A stretch of 64,000 nt of DNA from Candidatus Denitrolinea symbiosum (GTDB lineage Bacteria; Chloroflexota; Anaerolineae; Anaerolineales; Villigracilaceae), in assembly GCA_017312345.1 (NCBI GenBank), contig BLAA01000001.1, forward strand, positions 1,798,001 to 1,862,000, given 5' to 3'. Positions 63,957-64,000 of the stretch are shown one piece after another. The first letter of the stretch is position 1. Every line of letters begins with the position of its first letter. The translations under genes were made by a program, and so were the position numbers. The notes under the pieces were generated by a model. It worked only from the letters and a program-made list of their open reading frames with translations. It ran no database searches and had not been told where the DNA came from.

Positions 63957-64000
63957 ACGAAATATTATTTTGCTGGCGCGTCACGCGTCGCCATGCGGAA
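63957..64000 (+). other. Start of a further orphan RHS module (cut by window edge)
   Basis: The last 44 bases encode TKYYFAGASRVAMR, matching the AGASRIAVRKY and AGAARVAMRKY segments of the other modules (61640 and 58230). It begins abruptly after non-coding DNA, without a start codon. Confidence 0.7.

Overview
The window reads as chromosomal DNA from a member of the Chloroflexota, most likely class Anaerolineae (inference from gene families, not a measured phylogeny). Three things point there: GC-rich informational genes, ribosomal proteins L21 and L31 carrying extra C-terminal helix-hairpin-helix-like domains, and many Ala/Arg-rich membrane proteins and lipoproteins. Codon use is uniform and GC-rich up to about 48.6 kb and becomes patchy, with AT-rich islands, after that. 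No rRNA, tRNA or CRISPR array was recognised.

Layout. 1-5.1 kb: the end of a Gfo/Idh/MocA-type oxidoreductase, a GH13 alpha-amylase-family enzyme and a giant multi-span membrane protein. 5.2-9.1 kb: L25/CTC, an unknown membrane-anchored protein, and a TPR-rich lipoprotein lytic transglycosylase whose promoter implies a leaderless mRNA. 9.1-15.2 kb: a long minus-strand cluster with YggU, YggT, YggS, PgeF, a glutaredoxin-DUF2085 fusion, CcdA and a Tat-exported L,D-transpeptidase, then an esterase. 15.3-20.5 kb: CPBP protease, BrnT/BrnA toxin-antitoxin, patatin, GT-C-like membrane protein, rplS, class I amidotransferase. 20.6-28.4 kb: minus-strand fabG-asp23-nusB-tatA-tatC plus a large secreted protein, a DUF1461 protein and a spermidine-synthase-like membrane fusion. 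28.4-35.4 kb: rplU-rpmA-rpmE behind a consensus promoter and a folded leader, tdk, a decayed UPF0175/DUF3368 toxin-antitoxin remnant, hpt, a CCA-adding-type enzyme, an exonuclease, a hydrolase and a response regulator. 35.5-48.6 kb: ppdK, a nucleotidyltransferase bracketed by duplicated hairpins, an MtaA/URO-D-type protein coupled to alaS, a GH13 glucosidase, a lipoprotein, a baseplate-J-like protein, ruvX and mltG.

48.6-64.0 kb is the accessory locus and the main discovery candidate: a secreted RHS/YD-repeat polymorphic-toxin-like gene (2056 aa) followed by an array of promoterless orphan RHS C-terminal modules. Each module ends at the same DPxGH boundary in a different tip and is followed by an unrelated, AT-richer small gene (candidate immunity protein; two are lipoproteins). 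One module is split by an IS256-type element with a clear 9-bp target duplication, another is truncated by an IS1595-type element with a frameshifted transposase, and a further module begins at the right edge. The full-length gene has a TTGACA/TATAAG promoter whose 17-bp spacer contains 11 consecutive G residues, a strong candidate for on/off phase variation by slippage. Together these features suggest a phase-variable surface RHS system with a reservoir of silent tips exchangeable by recombination in the near-identical YD-repeat core.

The housekeeping part couples translation (L19, L21, L25, L27, L31, AlaS, CCA enzyme), nucleotide salvage (Tdk, Hpt), envelope work (lytic transglycosylase, MltG, L,D-transpeptidase, Tat, CcdA) and alpha-glucan/pyruvate metabolism (two GH13 enzymes, PpdK). 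Product names are from motif recognition by eye; no database search was run.
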